Shown here: piece after piece, positions 1 to 7,587 of the stretch
How the letters are laid out: each line of letters opens with the position of its first letter
Position numbering within the stretch: the stretch's first letter is position 1
NCBI GenBank assembly: GCA_013204555.1
Contig: JABMNO010000066.1
Coordinates: forward strand, 1 to 64,000
Length of the DNA stretch: 64,000 nt
DNA from: Chloroflexota bacterium
GTDB taxonomy: Bacteria > Chloroflexota > Dehalococcoidia > Lucifugimonadales > Lucifugimonadaceae
Direction of reading: 5' to 3'
Notes under the pieces: model-generated
Databases searched by the model: none
What the model was told of the DNA's origin: nothing
What the model saw: the letters and a program-made list of their open reading frames with translations, nothing else
Program-made: the position numbers and the translations under genes

Positions 1-470
1 AGGTTGGGGTGGTCTCCCAGGCGGGCCATGGCTTGCGCTTCACGAGTGATGCGTTGGCGAGACTCAGCATCCAGACCCTCAGCCTTGATGAGCCCGAATG
101 CGACGTCTCGGTCCAACGTGGTGTCGTGCGCCAGATACACCCGCTTCTTGCCGCCCTCGCCAAGCAGACTTTTGACCTCGTAACGGCCGTTTGCAAACGA
201 GGTTGGAATCGCGCCTGTGACTGATGAAAATAACTCTTCTGGAGTCTCAGTTTGGCGTTCATCACTCCCGGTTGGGACAGTGGCACCTGCTGCGGCGGGA
301 GCGGCCCGCTCAGCCATCGCCATGAAAGACGACGCGTCGCCGTTCTCGGGATCGACCGCTAGTACAGCGTTTGCCAATTCACGCACGGCAGACCAATCTC
401 GACTCGATACGGCTTGCTCTGCCTGATCAAGAAGATCGTCAATTCGCCGCTGCACGCGCTCAGAGTGCAT
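1..470 (-). CDS. Serine/threonine protein kinase, N-terminal part (cut by window edge)
   Basis: Reading the minus strand from the ATG at 470 gives an open frame that runs off the window, so about 156 N-terminal residues are seen. Residues 1-55 are a helical, TPR-like stretch with the segment AVLAVDPENGDA, followed by an Ala/Pro linker. From about residue 95 the sequence matches a Hanks-type kinase N-lobe: the glycine loop GEGGKKRVYLAHD, then a VAxGLIK segment with the likely ATP-binding lysine, then the HPNL turn. The catalytic loop and anything C-terminal lie outside. The glycine loop is slightly irregular (GEGGKKRV). Such kinases phosphorylate Ser/Thr residues and in Chloroflexota are often fused to large sensor or AAA modules, which cannot be judged here. 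It lies 78 bp downstream of the SprT-like gene on the same strand. Confidence 0.8.
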   Translation of the reverse strand, partial: MHSERVQRRIDDLLDQAEQAVSSRDWSAVRELANAVLAVDPENGDASSFMAMAERAAPAAAGATVPTGSDERQTETPEELFSSVTGAIPTSFANGRYEVKSLLGEGGKKRVYLAHDTTLDRDVAFGLIKAEGLDAESRQRITREAQAMARLGDHPN

Positions 471-548
471 AGTGGGGGATACTAAATCATATTAAGTAGC
501 GTCGTCACCAATGCTGAGCAAATCCAGGGCTTTGATTAGAGCCCTGAG

Positions 549-1241
549 CTATCGACGCCACTCCAGCCCAACAACCCCAAGAATCATCGGCGGGCGCTGA
601 TTGGAGACAGCGACCAGGTAGCCGCTTTTCGGCGCGAACTTGTGGCCGCAGTCTCCCCGGATCGAGTGGAGTTTGCGCTTGCGGAGGGAGGTGTGGCCGC
701 ATGAATCGCACTCGTACGCTATACGTTCATTTTTGAGCCACTCATCTACCGGGAACTTGACCGTCCGGGTTGGAGGTACGCCCAGTTCGATGCAGATCGA
801 CTTGAACTCCCTGCCGTGAGCACTTGACTTCGGAAACCTGTGATGAGCGATGGCGTGGGCCACCTCATGCAGAAGAATCTCGTCAATCTCCGCACCCGTT
901 CCGGACGCCAACAGATGCGCGCCAACCGTTATCTGTTTCTTCTTCTGGTGGTAGGAGCCAAGCGTCCGCCGCATTCGGCTTGAGACCTTCACTGCTGGCA
1001 AACTCAGTTCTGGCTCATGGTTTGAGAGAACTTCAGCGACGCGTGAATCTATCGATGACGTTTCAATCTTCGTTAGCACCGGTGATAGCTTGAGGCCATC
1101 TGATGGCTCAAGCTCTAGCTGAAGCTGAGTTCCTCGCAGAACCTTACTGGCGATATCTGGCAGTCGGAACGAGCGAATCCGTCTACTCCGAGAATCTGTC
1201 GAGCGACAGTGGCCAGACATCGATCGACGGAGCCTTCCCAA
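549..1241 (-). CDS. SprT-like zinc metalloprotein with C-terminal zinc ribbon
   Basis: A 230-residue protein of the SprT/Spartan fold. HEVAH (residues 125-129) followed by a third His in AHGREF matches the HExxH...H zinc site of SprT-type proteases. The C-terminal third carries paired cysteines (YECDSCGH, then CGHKF) typical of the SprT zinc ribbon. Family members bind DNA or cleave DNA-bound proteins, but the bacterial role is largely unknown. The frame overlaps the end of the upstream FAD oxidoreductase gene (stop at 1183). The ATGs at 1241 and 1220 both lie inside that overlap, and the residues there look like read-through, so the true start could be 1220 or a non-ATG codon nearer 1180. 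The overlap suggests translational coupling with the oxidoreductase. Confidence 0.8.
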   Translation of the reverse strand: MGRLRRSMSGHCRSTDSRSRRIRSFRLPDIASKVLRGTQLQLELEPSDGLKLSPVLTKIETSSIDSRVAEVLSNHEPELSLPAVKVSSRMRRTLGSYHQKKKQITVGAHLLASGTGAEIDEILLHEVAHAIAHHRFPKSSAHGREFKSICIELGVPPTRTVKFPVDEWLKNERIAYECDSCGHTSLRKRKLHSIRGDCGHKFAPKSGYLVAVSNQRPPMILGVVGLEWRR

Positions 1242-2301
1242 CGATGAGATCGGAGATCACATGCCCCATACCCGGTCCCAGCAAGATTCCTTTGCGTCCG
1301 GTTCCGGTTGCAATCCAAAGGCCGGGAATGCCCCCGACCGCCCCGAGTATTGGAAGTCCGTCTGGTGCGACGGGCCTCAGACACGCCGTCTGTCGAGATA
1401 GACGTGCGTCCGCCAGATACGGAAGCACGCAGACCAACGATTCCATGATCTGATTTCGGCCATCAGTGGTCAGACTCTCATCGAACCCGGCCTCTTCCTC
1501 AGTAGTGCCTGCCCAGATGAGCCTATCTGGCTTCGTGGTCGCGTAATTGCCTTTCCATGACATTGATATCGCGAGCGGTTCCCCCGGCGCGGCGAGTCTC
1601 AATATTTGTCCCTTCAGAGGTGATATGGGGATTTTTACCCCCGCCCACTCCCCTGCGACGGCTGACCACGGCCCGATAGCAACCACTACGTCCTCGGTAT
1701 CGATCGACTCACCAGTCGTGTCAACGCCCTCAATGCCGCCATCGCCACCAAATCTGAATCCGGTGACCTCAGCGTTCACGAATTCAACGCCACGCTGTTC
1801 AGCGCCTGTCGCCAGCGCGAGGGTGAATTTATACGGCTCCACTTCGTGAGATAAATCTGTGTACATCCCGGCCGGAATCTCCGGGTTGATTCTGGGCTCC
1901 TCAGAGAGAAGTTCATTCCCCTCAAGCCAGTCCACATCTGCCGAATGGTTCTTAGCGAGCCAGTCGTAGAGCATCTTGATCTCTGGGATTTCATCCACGC
2001 TGGTAGCAAGAGTCAGGCTCGGCTTGTCTCGGTACTCGGTATCCACCCCCGTATCGGCCGGGAGCGTCTCTGCGAGTTCGGCGTGAAGTTCATCGGCATA
2101 TCTCGAGAGCGGCACAAGAGGGTCATCGATGAAAACACCCATCACAGGCGTAAGTCCACCGTAGGCGAATCCTGAAGCGTGGCTAGCCACAGAGTCGCGT
2201 TCAATAACGGTGACCGAGAGCCCCTCACCCGCAAGATAGTAGGCGGCAGCACACCCAACCACCCCGCCACCCATGACTACGACGTCAGAAGATTTTGCCA
2301 T
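1183..2301 (-). CDS. FAD-dependent oxidoreductase, D-amino acid/glycine oxidase (DAO) family
   Basis: A 372-residue flavoenzyme. The N-terminal dinucleotide-binding motif VVVMGGGVVGCAAAYYLAG lies at about residues 7-25, followed by the ribose-binding acid in VIERD. The C-terminal FAD-closing motif (PDGLPILGAVGG, then ATGTGRKGILLGPG) is typical of the DAO superfamily (DadA, ThiO, sarcosine oxidase). The reaction is oxidation of an amine or amino acid with reduction of FAD; the exact substrate cannot be read from sequence. It sits in a minus-strand run after the malic enzyme, with a 135-bp gap holding a palindromic repeat, and overlaps the SprT-like gene. A second, only distantly similar DAO enzyme lies at 6334-7506. 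Confidence 0.85.
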   Translation of the reverse strand: MAKSSDVVVMGGGVVGCAAAYYLAGEGLSVTVIERDSVASHASGFAYGGLTPVMGVFIDDPLVPLSRYADELHAELAETLPADTGVDTEYRDKPSLTLATSVDEIPEIKMLYDWLAKNHSADVDWLEGNELLSEEPRINPEIPAGMYTDLSHEVEPYKFTLALATGAEQRGVEFVNAEVTGFRFGGDGGIEGVDTTGESIDTEDVVVAIGPWSAVAGEWAGVKIPISPLKGQILRLAAPGEPLAISMSWKGNYATTKPDRLIWAGTTEEEAGFDESLTTDGRNQIMESLVCVLPYLADARLSRQTACLRPVAPDGLPILGAVGGIPGLWIATGTGRKGILLGPGMGHVISDLIVGKAPSIDVWPLSLDRFSE

Positions 2302-2382
2302 TCACTCACACCGGGGAGTCTCACCCCGGCCTATGCAACTATCTCTTGCCATGTGCCAACTGGCACTGTTCTGTAATTGGTA

Positions 2383-2405
2383 GAGGCAGGTTTCAAACCT
2401 GCCTC
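2383..2405. repeat. Dispersed palindromic repeat, family A, copy 1
   Basis: A 23-bp inverted repeat with 11-bp arms around a single central base (core GCAGGTTT-C-AAACCTGC). It lies in the gap between the malic enzyme and the FAD oxidoreductase. Two related copies occur near 34532 and 59033, all between genes. The sequence just upstream (ggtagaggcaggttt) is shared with the 34-kb copy. Confidence 0.75.
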
Positions 2406-2436
2406 ACGTCATCTGTTTGGGGAGTTTAGCTTGTTA

Positions 2437-3906
2437 CTACCGGATCTTGAATGGGGAGTACGTCCGAGTATCACGACGACGTGATCGCCGAGCGACCCCA
2501 GTTTCATGTGCCGCCGCAGCAACATCACGTGCAATGCGACGCGGCACCGACTTGTCGAATACGTTCGGAATAATGAAGTCTTCGCTGAGATTGTCTTCGG
2601 GTATGGAGCCAGCTATCGCCTGAGCAGCGCTAACAATCATCTGCTCATTGACCTCACTTGCCCTAACGTCCAGAACGCCTCTAAAAAGGCCTGGGAAGCA
2701 AAGAACATTGTTGATCTGATTTGGATAGTCGCTACGGCCGGTGGCCATTACCCGTACGTTCGGAGTCACCTCTTCCGGGTATATCTCAGGAGTGGGATTC
2801 GCAAGAGCGAAGACAATCGCATCGTCCGCCATCACAGCCACATCATCGCTGCTGAGTAGTCCGGGACCGGCAAGTCCAAGAAAGAAGTCTGCGCCCGTCA
2901 TGCACTCGCGCATGTCTCCGCTGAGATTTCTTGGATTGGTGTTTTCTGCGAACCATTTCTTGTACTTGTTATCTGAAAAATCTCGCTCCTTCGAAAGCGC
3001 ACCACCGCGATCGAATCCAACGATGTCCTTGACGCCATACCGCATCAACACCTTGGCGCACGCCGTACCGGCCGCACCCACGCCCGCCAGAACTACACGA
3101 ATATCCTCCGGCTTCTTGTCAACAACTTTCAGAGCGTTGATAAGACCAGCCAGTACAACGACCGCGGTTCCATGCTGGTCATCGTGAAACACCGGAATAT
3201 CTAACTCTTGCTGCAACCGCTCCTCAATCTCGAAGCAGCGAGGTGCGCTTATGTCCTCGAGATTTATCCCACCAAACCCGGGAGAGATCGCCTTAACGAC
3301 ATTGACTATTTCGTCTACATCCTTGGTATTGAGACAGATCGGCCAGGCGTCAACGCCACCAAATTCCTTGAAGAGGACTGCCTTGCCTTCCATGACTGGC
3401 ATCGCAGCTTCGGGGCCAATATCGCCCAGTCCAAGCACCGCCGTCCCGTCCGTCACCACCGCAACCGTGTGCGCTTTGCTCGTGAGAGACCACACAGCCT
3501 CGGGCTCATCATAAATTGCCATGCACACGCGGCCAACTCCCGGCGTGTATGCCATAGAAAGATCGTTGCGCGTTTCTACCGGAACCCGGCTGGCGACTTC
3601 AATCTTGCCCTGCAAGTGAGCGAGGAATGTTGGATCAGATACGTTGATTATCTTGACGCCGTCCATTGCGCGTACTGCTTGCAAGATGGAGTTGCCGTGA
3701 TCCACATCTGATGCAAGAACCGTGACGTCACGCGTCATGTGACCGTGACGCACTGAAACCACGTCTAGCGCGTCAATGCTGCCTTCAGCGCCGCCAATCA
3801 CAGAGGTAATTTTGCCCAGCATTCCGGGGACGTTTTCGTACTCGGCCCGCATCGTCAAACTGTATGCGACGCCTTGAGAGTGCCTGGGCATATTCCTAAT
3901 CCTCAC
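2437..3906 (-). CDS. NAD(P)-dependent malic enzyme with N-terminal ACT domain
   Basis: A 489-residue enzyme converting malate to pyruvate and CO2 while reducing NAD(P)+. The first ~90 residues form an ACT-like domain (YENVPGMLGKITSVIGG...), a ligand-binding module known at the N-terminus of many Chloroflexota, Firmicutes and archaeal malic enzymes and suggesting allosteric control. The catalytic half has the substrate motif SMAYTPGVGRVC, the metal and catalytic region GDIGPEAAMPVMEGKAVLFK, the HDDQHGTAVV segment, and a Rossmann motif VLAGVGAAGTACAKVL for the cofactor. The length suits the short bacterial form without a phosphotransacetylase domain. The start may be the second methionine (residue 6, 3891). 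It leads the minus-strand run that ends with the kinase. Confidence 0.92.
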   Translation of the reverse strand: MRIRNMPRHSQGVAYSLTMRAEYENVPGMLGKITSVIGGAEGSIDALDVVSVRHGHMTRDVTVLASDVDHGNSILQAVRAMDGVKIINVSDPTFLAHLQGKIEVASRVPVETRNDLSMAYTPGVGRVCMAIYDEPEAVWSLTSKAHTVAVVTDGTAVLGLGDIGPEAAMPVMEGKAVLFKEFGGVDAWPICLNTKDVDEIVNVVKAISPGFGGINLEDISAPRCFEIEERLQQELDIPVFHDDQHGTAVVVLAGLINALKVVDKKPEDIRVVLAGVGAAGTACAKVLMRYGVKDIVGFDRGGALSKERDFSDNKYKKWFAENTNPRNLSGDMRECMTGADFFLGLAGPGLLSSDDVAVMADDAIVFALANPTPEIYPEEVTPNVRVMATGRSDYPNQINNVLCFPGLFRGVLDVRASEVNEQMIVSAAQAIAGSIPEDNLSEDFIIPNVFDKSVPRRIARDVAAAAHETGVARRSRRRDTRTYSPFKIR

Positions 3907-4098
3907 GTTCGATGATCTAAATGGGCATCATCAGAAATATCAACTTGTTTCTGACCGGAGTTTACAACCGCAGCGTGCTTGGAATCCTGCCATTTGAGTA
4001 CGGTCTTTCGCTGAGGGACACGACTTTCGTTGCCAAATGCCGGTACTATTTGCACGACATATCGATGTCACGACGCTTGGCGACCATTCAGAGGGGAT

Positions 4099-4851
4099 AT
4101 GACACAGCAAACGGATCCAATACTCAAAGGCCGGTTTTCGTCGGCGACTATTACCCGCCGAGTCGATCTAACCGACGAGCTATTCAAACTCTGGCTCGCG
4201 CCGGCTGACCGCTTTCCATTTAAGCCGGGTCAGTACTGCACGATTGGTGTTGATGGGATAGAGCGCCCCTACTCAATCGCATCGGCCCCCAGCGAAGATG
4301 AGATTGAGCTATTTGTGGAGTACATCCCGCTTCCATACGGTGAGCTAACTCCGCTGCTCCACGAACTCAAGGTTGGCGACACGGTCACGATCCGCCCACG
4401 CGCCAAAGGCCTGTTCGTCTTTAACCCGGAATATAAGAATCACGTGATGGTCTCCACCGTCACCGGCGTCACGCCTTTCGTCAGCATGCTCCGTACTTAC
4501 CTTGAGAACTCACCTCGTGGTGGAGATCGGTTCTATCTACTAGAGGGAGCTTCCTATCTCGACGAGTTTGGGTACGACGAAGAGATTCTTGCGCTGGAGA
4601 AATTACATCCAGAGATAACGTTCGTCCCATCCGTTAGCAGACCAGATGATCCTCGCAACAGTTCCTGGACGGGGGCTAAGGGCCGCATCAACAACCTCGT
4701 GCTCGACTACCTGTCCGACACCGACATCCCGACGAAAGACACGCTTGTATACGCTTGCGGTCATCCCGGAATGATCGAAGACCTGCGGGAGAAGTTGGCG
4801 GACACCGGCTACGCATACACAGAAGAACGGTTCTGGAAAGACGACGAGTAG
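4099..4851 (+). CDS. fpr: Ferredoxin--NADP(+) reductase family flavoprotein
   Basis: A 250-residue FAD/NAD(P)H oxidoreductase of the bacterial Fpr type. The FAD-binding motif RPYSIAS is at residues 56-62, the pyrophosphate-binding segment VTGVTPFVSML at about 121-131, the nucleotide pocket YACGHPGMI near 212-220, and a C-terminal aromatic FW close to the end as in Fpr subclass enzymes. It would move electrons between NADPH and ferredoxin or flavodoxin. The frame is open from 4030, but the ATG at 4099 is preceded by gagggg and gives the family's usual length. It stands between a minus-strand malic enzyme and a separately promoted GarR gene, so it is probably monocistronic. Confidence 0.88.
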   Translation: MTQQTDPILKGRFSSATITRRVDLTDELFKLWLAPADRFPFKPGQYCTIGVDGIERPYSIASAPSEDEIELFVEYIPLPYGELTPLLHELKVGDTVTIRPRAKGLFVFNPEYKNHVMVSTVTGVTPFVSMLRTYLENSPRGGDRFYLLEGASYLDEFGYDEEILALEKLHPEITFVPSVSRPDDPRNSSWTGAKGRINNLVLDYLSDTDIPTKDTLVYACGHPGMIEDLREKLADTGYAYTEERFWKDDE

Positions 4852-5037
4852 AGGGTCATACGAGGGAGGGTTTCCTGAGGCGCATTTCCGAGCCCGGACG
4901 AAGGGCTCGAAGGGCGCCCAACCGCCCTCAACACAAGCGCTGCGTAGTATCCTGACCACTTCAAATCACTGTTTGCCAACAGATCAGCGCGAACATGCGC
5001 GATCTAAGCGTTTCAAATATCTGCAGGAGGAAAAGAA

Positions 5038-5928
5038 ATGACAAAGGTAGGCTTCATCGGCCTTGGAATCATGGGTCGGCCAATGGCCATTAATTTGATA
5101 AACGCCGGGCACGAAGTAACTGCCTTTGACGTATTCCCGGCAGCAATCCAGCCGGTAGTCGACGCCGGCGGAAGCGCTGCATCATCGTGTGCGGAAGTCG
5201 CCTCTAAATCTGACATCGTTGTCACCATGGTCCAGGATGGTCCTCAGGCAGAGGCCGCCATCGCTGGTGAGGGCGGCGCACTGGAGGGCGCCTCGCCGGG
5301 CGACCTCATCATTGATATGAGTTCCATTGCCCCCGGTGTTTCGCAGCGAATTGGCGAGGCGTGTGAAAAGGCAGGCGTTGGATTCATTGACGCACCTGTC
5401 TCCGGTGGAGAGCCGTTCGCCATCTCAGGCGATCTCGCGATCATGGTCGGCGGAAAGGCCGATCTGTTCGAGCGCGCCAAGCCGCTGTTCGATATCGTTG
5501 GAAAGTCATCCGTGCTGTGCGGTGATGTCGGCGCAGGCAACGTAACAAAACTGGCCAACCAGATCGTCGTTGGCGCAAACATCCACGGCCTTGCAGAAGC
5601 CCTCGCTCTGGCAACCAAAGCAGGCGTGAATCCTGAGACCGTGTTCAATGCAATCAAGGGCGGCCTCGCCGGTAGCAACGTAATGAACGCCAAAGGCCCA
5701 ATGATGTTCGAACGCAACTTCACTGCCGGATTCCGGATTGAATTGCACCAAAAAGACATCAACAACGCCATGGAAACTGCCCGCGATCTGGGCATACCTC
5801 TCCCGGTTACCGCCAACTTGCAGCAAGTCCTCACCTCACTTGTAGAGAAGGGCTACGGCAAAGAAGATCACAGTGGCATCCTCCACTTCGTTGAGGAAAA
5901 CGCCGGAATAGAAGTCAAGAAGTTCTAA
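5038..5928 (+). CDS. garR: 2-hydroxy-3-oxopropionate reductase / 3-hydroxyisobutyrate dehydrogenase family
   Basis: A 296-residue beta-hydroxyacid dehydrogenase. The N-terminal NAD(P)-binding motif GFIGLGIMGRPMA is at residues 5-17, the substrate-binding DAPVSGGEPFA at about 118-128, and the catalytic lysine in GNVTKLANQ is Lys171. The whole enzyme matches the GarR/GlxR (tartronate semialdehyde reductase) pattern, although 3-hydroxyisobutyrate dehydrogenase is a close alternative. It would reduce tartronate semialdehyde to glycerate or do the equivalent with another beta-hydroxyacid. A strong Shine-Dalgarno (aggagg) lies 8 nt before the ATG. A clear rho-independent terminator follows, so the gene is a single transcription unit. 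Confidence 0.88.
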   Translation: MTKVGFIGLGIMGRPMAINLINAGHEVTAFDVFPAAIQPVVDAGGSAASSCAEVASKSDIVVTMVQDGPQAEAAIAGEGGALEGASPGDLIIDMSSIAPGVSQRIGEACEKAGVGFIDAPVSGGEPFAISGDLAIMVGGKADLFERAKPLFDIVGKSSVLCGDVGAGNVTKLANQIVVGANIHGLAEALALATKAGVNPETVFNAIKGGLAGSNVMNAKGPMMFERNFTAGFRIELHQKDINNAMETARDLGIPLPVTANLQQVLTSLVEKGYGKEDHSGILHFVEENAGIEVKKF

Positions 5929-5945
5929 GTTTTACAACAACGTTT

Positions 5946-5970
5946 GCGGCCCGGCTTGTCGGGCCGCTTT
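5946..5970 (+). terminator. Rho-independent terminator after garR
   Basis: GCGGCCCG and CGGGCCGC form a perfect 8-bp GC-rich stem around a 6-nt loop (GCTTGT), followed by TTT. It begins 17 bp after the garR stop codon. The U tract is short, but position and stem strength support termination. Confidence 0.75.
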
Positions 5971-6333
5971 CGCGTCTGCGCCAATGTCCAATGGCTCATC
6001 CGGTATCCACACCATCAATAGACGCCTGAATGGAGGAACGTGGAGACATTCCAGCGCGATATCGGCTCCTCCCAATCAACCACATCCGCAATTACTGTCG
6101 TCCACCGCGTAGGGGCACATTGCATGTGCCCTCCCCAGCGGACCGCGTAACATTTTCGCCCCAACTGCCACCCACATCCGCAAGTTGAGACACCCCGATG
6201 TCGCAATACATAGATAGGCCCCACACACGAGCGTTGTCACTCCACCGTGCAACGGTCAATCGTTGCGTCACAACTCATCAGATGCCATAGCATAGGCCAG
6301 ATCATTTCCTGAACATCGAGGGCATCTCTAAAC
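5971..6333. other. Intergenic gap with one family-B palindrome
   Basis: A 363-bp stretch without a convincing gene. The short frames in it lack coding character. Its only clear structure is a hairpin at 6113-6131 (GGGCACAT-TGC-ATGTGCCC) following the prefix cgtag, which resembles the palindromes near 46946 and 57925. No clear promoter was recognised, but the one for the next oxidoreductase should lie here. Confidence 0.5.
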
Positions 6334-7506
6334 ATGACAAGAAGTTTCGATTACGTCGTGATTGGCGGTGGCGTGATGGGCGCCAGCATCCTTTACCAGC
6401 TTGCGAATCGTGGTGCGGGCTCCGCACTGCTGCTTGAACAGGGCACGCTGGGCTTCGGCTCCACCGGCCGCTCCTCTGGCGTAATCCGAATGCATTACTC
6501 CACCGAGGTGAATACTCGCCTCTCCTGGGAATCGCTCGATACGTGGCGCAACTGGTCTGACGTGATTGGCCACGGTGATGCAGGGTGGACTCTGACCGGG
6601 TTCATGGCATTCTCCAGTCCTGAGTACCGGGAAACGTTTGAATCAAACATCACGATGCAGAAATCCTGCGGTGTAAACGTCTCACTGATTTCCAGAGATG
6701 AAGCTCTCGAAATCGCTCCATCATTCGTGGTTGGGGATGATGAGACCGTCGCATACGAGCCAGAGTCCGGGTACGGCGACCCATCCGGCTCAGCCATTGG
6801 ATGGGTCACCGCTGCCCGAGCACTGGGCGCTGAGGCGGAACTTGAGAAGAAAGTCACCAGCGTCAACGTGGTCAACGACCGCGTCGAGTCCCTGGTTGTC
6901 GACGGCGAGACGATCAATTGCGGGAACGTCATAGTGGCCACGGGTCCGTGGTCTGCGAAATTCATGACCGAGCATGGAATTGATCTGCCCCTGAGAGCGA
7001 CCCGTCATGAGGTCTTCCTACTGAAACGGAATCTGGAAACAATTCCGTTCCATCCCGGCGGCGCAGACATGGCGAATCTCACCTACTTCCGGCCGGAGGC
7101 AGCTGATCTGACACTGGTCGGCAACGGAAATGTGGTCCATGATGCCGATCCGGACGACTATCGCAGCGGTGCATCAATGGACTACCTCTCAGACGTCTGG
7201 TCTCGATTAGCGGCACGAATTCCTGCGATTGAAGACGCCGAATACACCCACGGCTACGCGGGCCTCTACACAGAGACACCGGACTCTCACCCCATCATAG
7301 ATGCGGTAGATGGAATTCAGGGTATGTATATCTGCACGGGCTTCAGCGGACACGGCTACAAACTCTCGCCGGCGGTTGGCACGGTAATGGCCGAGTTGAT
7401 GCTTGAAGGGGCGGCCACAAGCATCGACATCACGTCTCTGAGAATGAATCGATTTACCGACAACGACTTGAATACGCCTCAGACGACATTCCGGGTGATG
7501 GTTTAG
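6334..7506 (+). CDS. FAD-dependent oxidoreductase, sarcosine oxidase-like (DAO family)
   Basis: A 390-residue flavoenzyme starting with the dinucleotide-binding motif YVVIGGGVMGASILYQLANR. The GSTGRSSGVIRMHY segment at about residues 43-56 matches the SSG(A/G) region of SoxB/MSOX-type oxidases that contacts FAD. The C-terminal GFSGHGYKLSPAVG motif is the classic FAD-closing motif of sarcosine and dimethylglycine oxidases. It probably oxidises an N-methylated or secondary amino acid; the true substrate and electron acceptor are unknown. It sits alone on the plus strand, with a gap of 81 bp to the GGDEF/EAL gene. Confidence 0.88.
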   Translation: MTRSFDYVVIGGGVMGASILYQLANRGAGSALLLEQGTLGFGSTGRSSGVIRMHYSTEVNTRLSWESLDTWRNWSDVIGHGDAGWTLTGFMAFSSPEYRETFESNITMQKSCGVNVSLISRDEALEIAPSFVVGDDETVAYEPESGYGDPSGSAIGWVTAARALGAEAELEKKVTSVNVVNDRVESLVVDGETINCGNVIVATGPWSAKFMTEHGIDLPLRATRHEVFLLKRNLETIPFHPGGADMANLTYFRPEAADLTLVGNGNVVHDADPDDYRSGASMDYLSDVWSRLAARIPAIEDAEYTHGYAGLYTETPDSHPIIDAVDGIQGMYICTGFSGHGYKLSPAVGTVMAELMLEGAATSIDITSLRMNRFTDNDLNTPQTTFRVMV

Positions 7507-7587
7507 TCTGGTTCTGAATTCGTGGCTCCGATTCTCTTACGAGCCAGTCGTCCCTAATAGCCATCATGAATAGACCCAATCTTCGCT

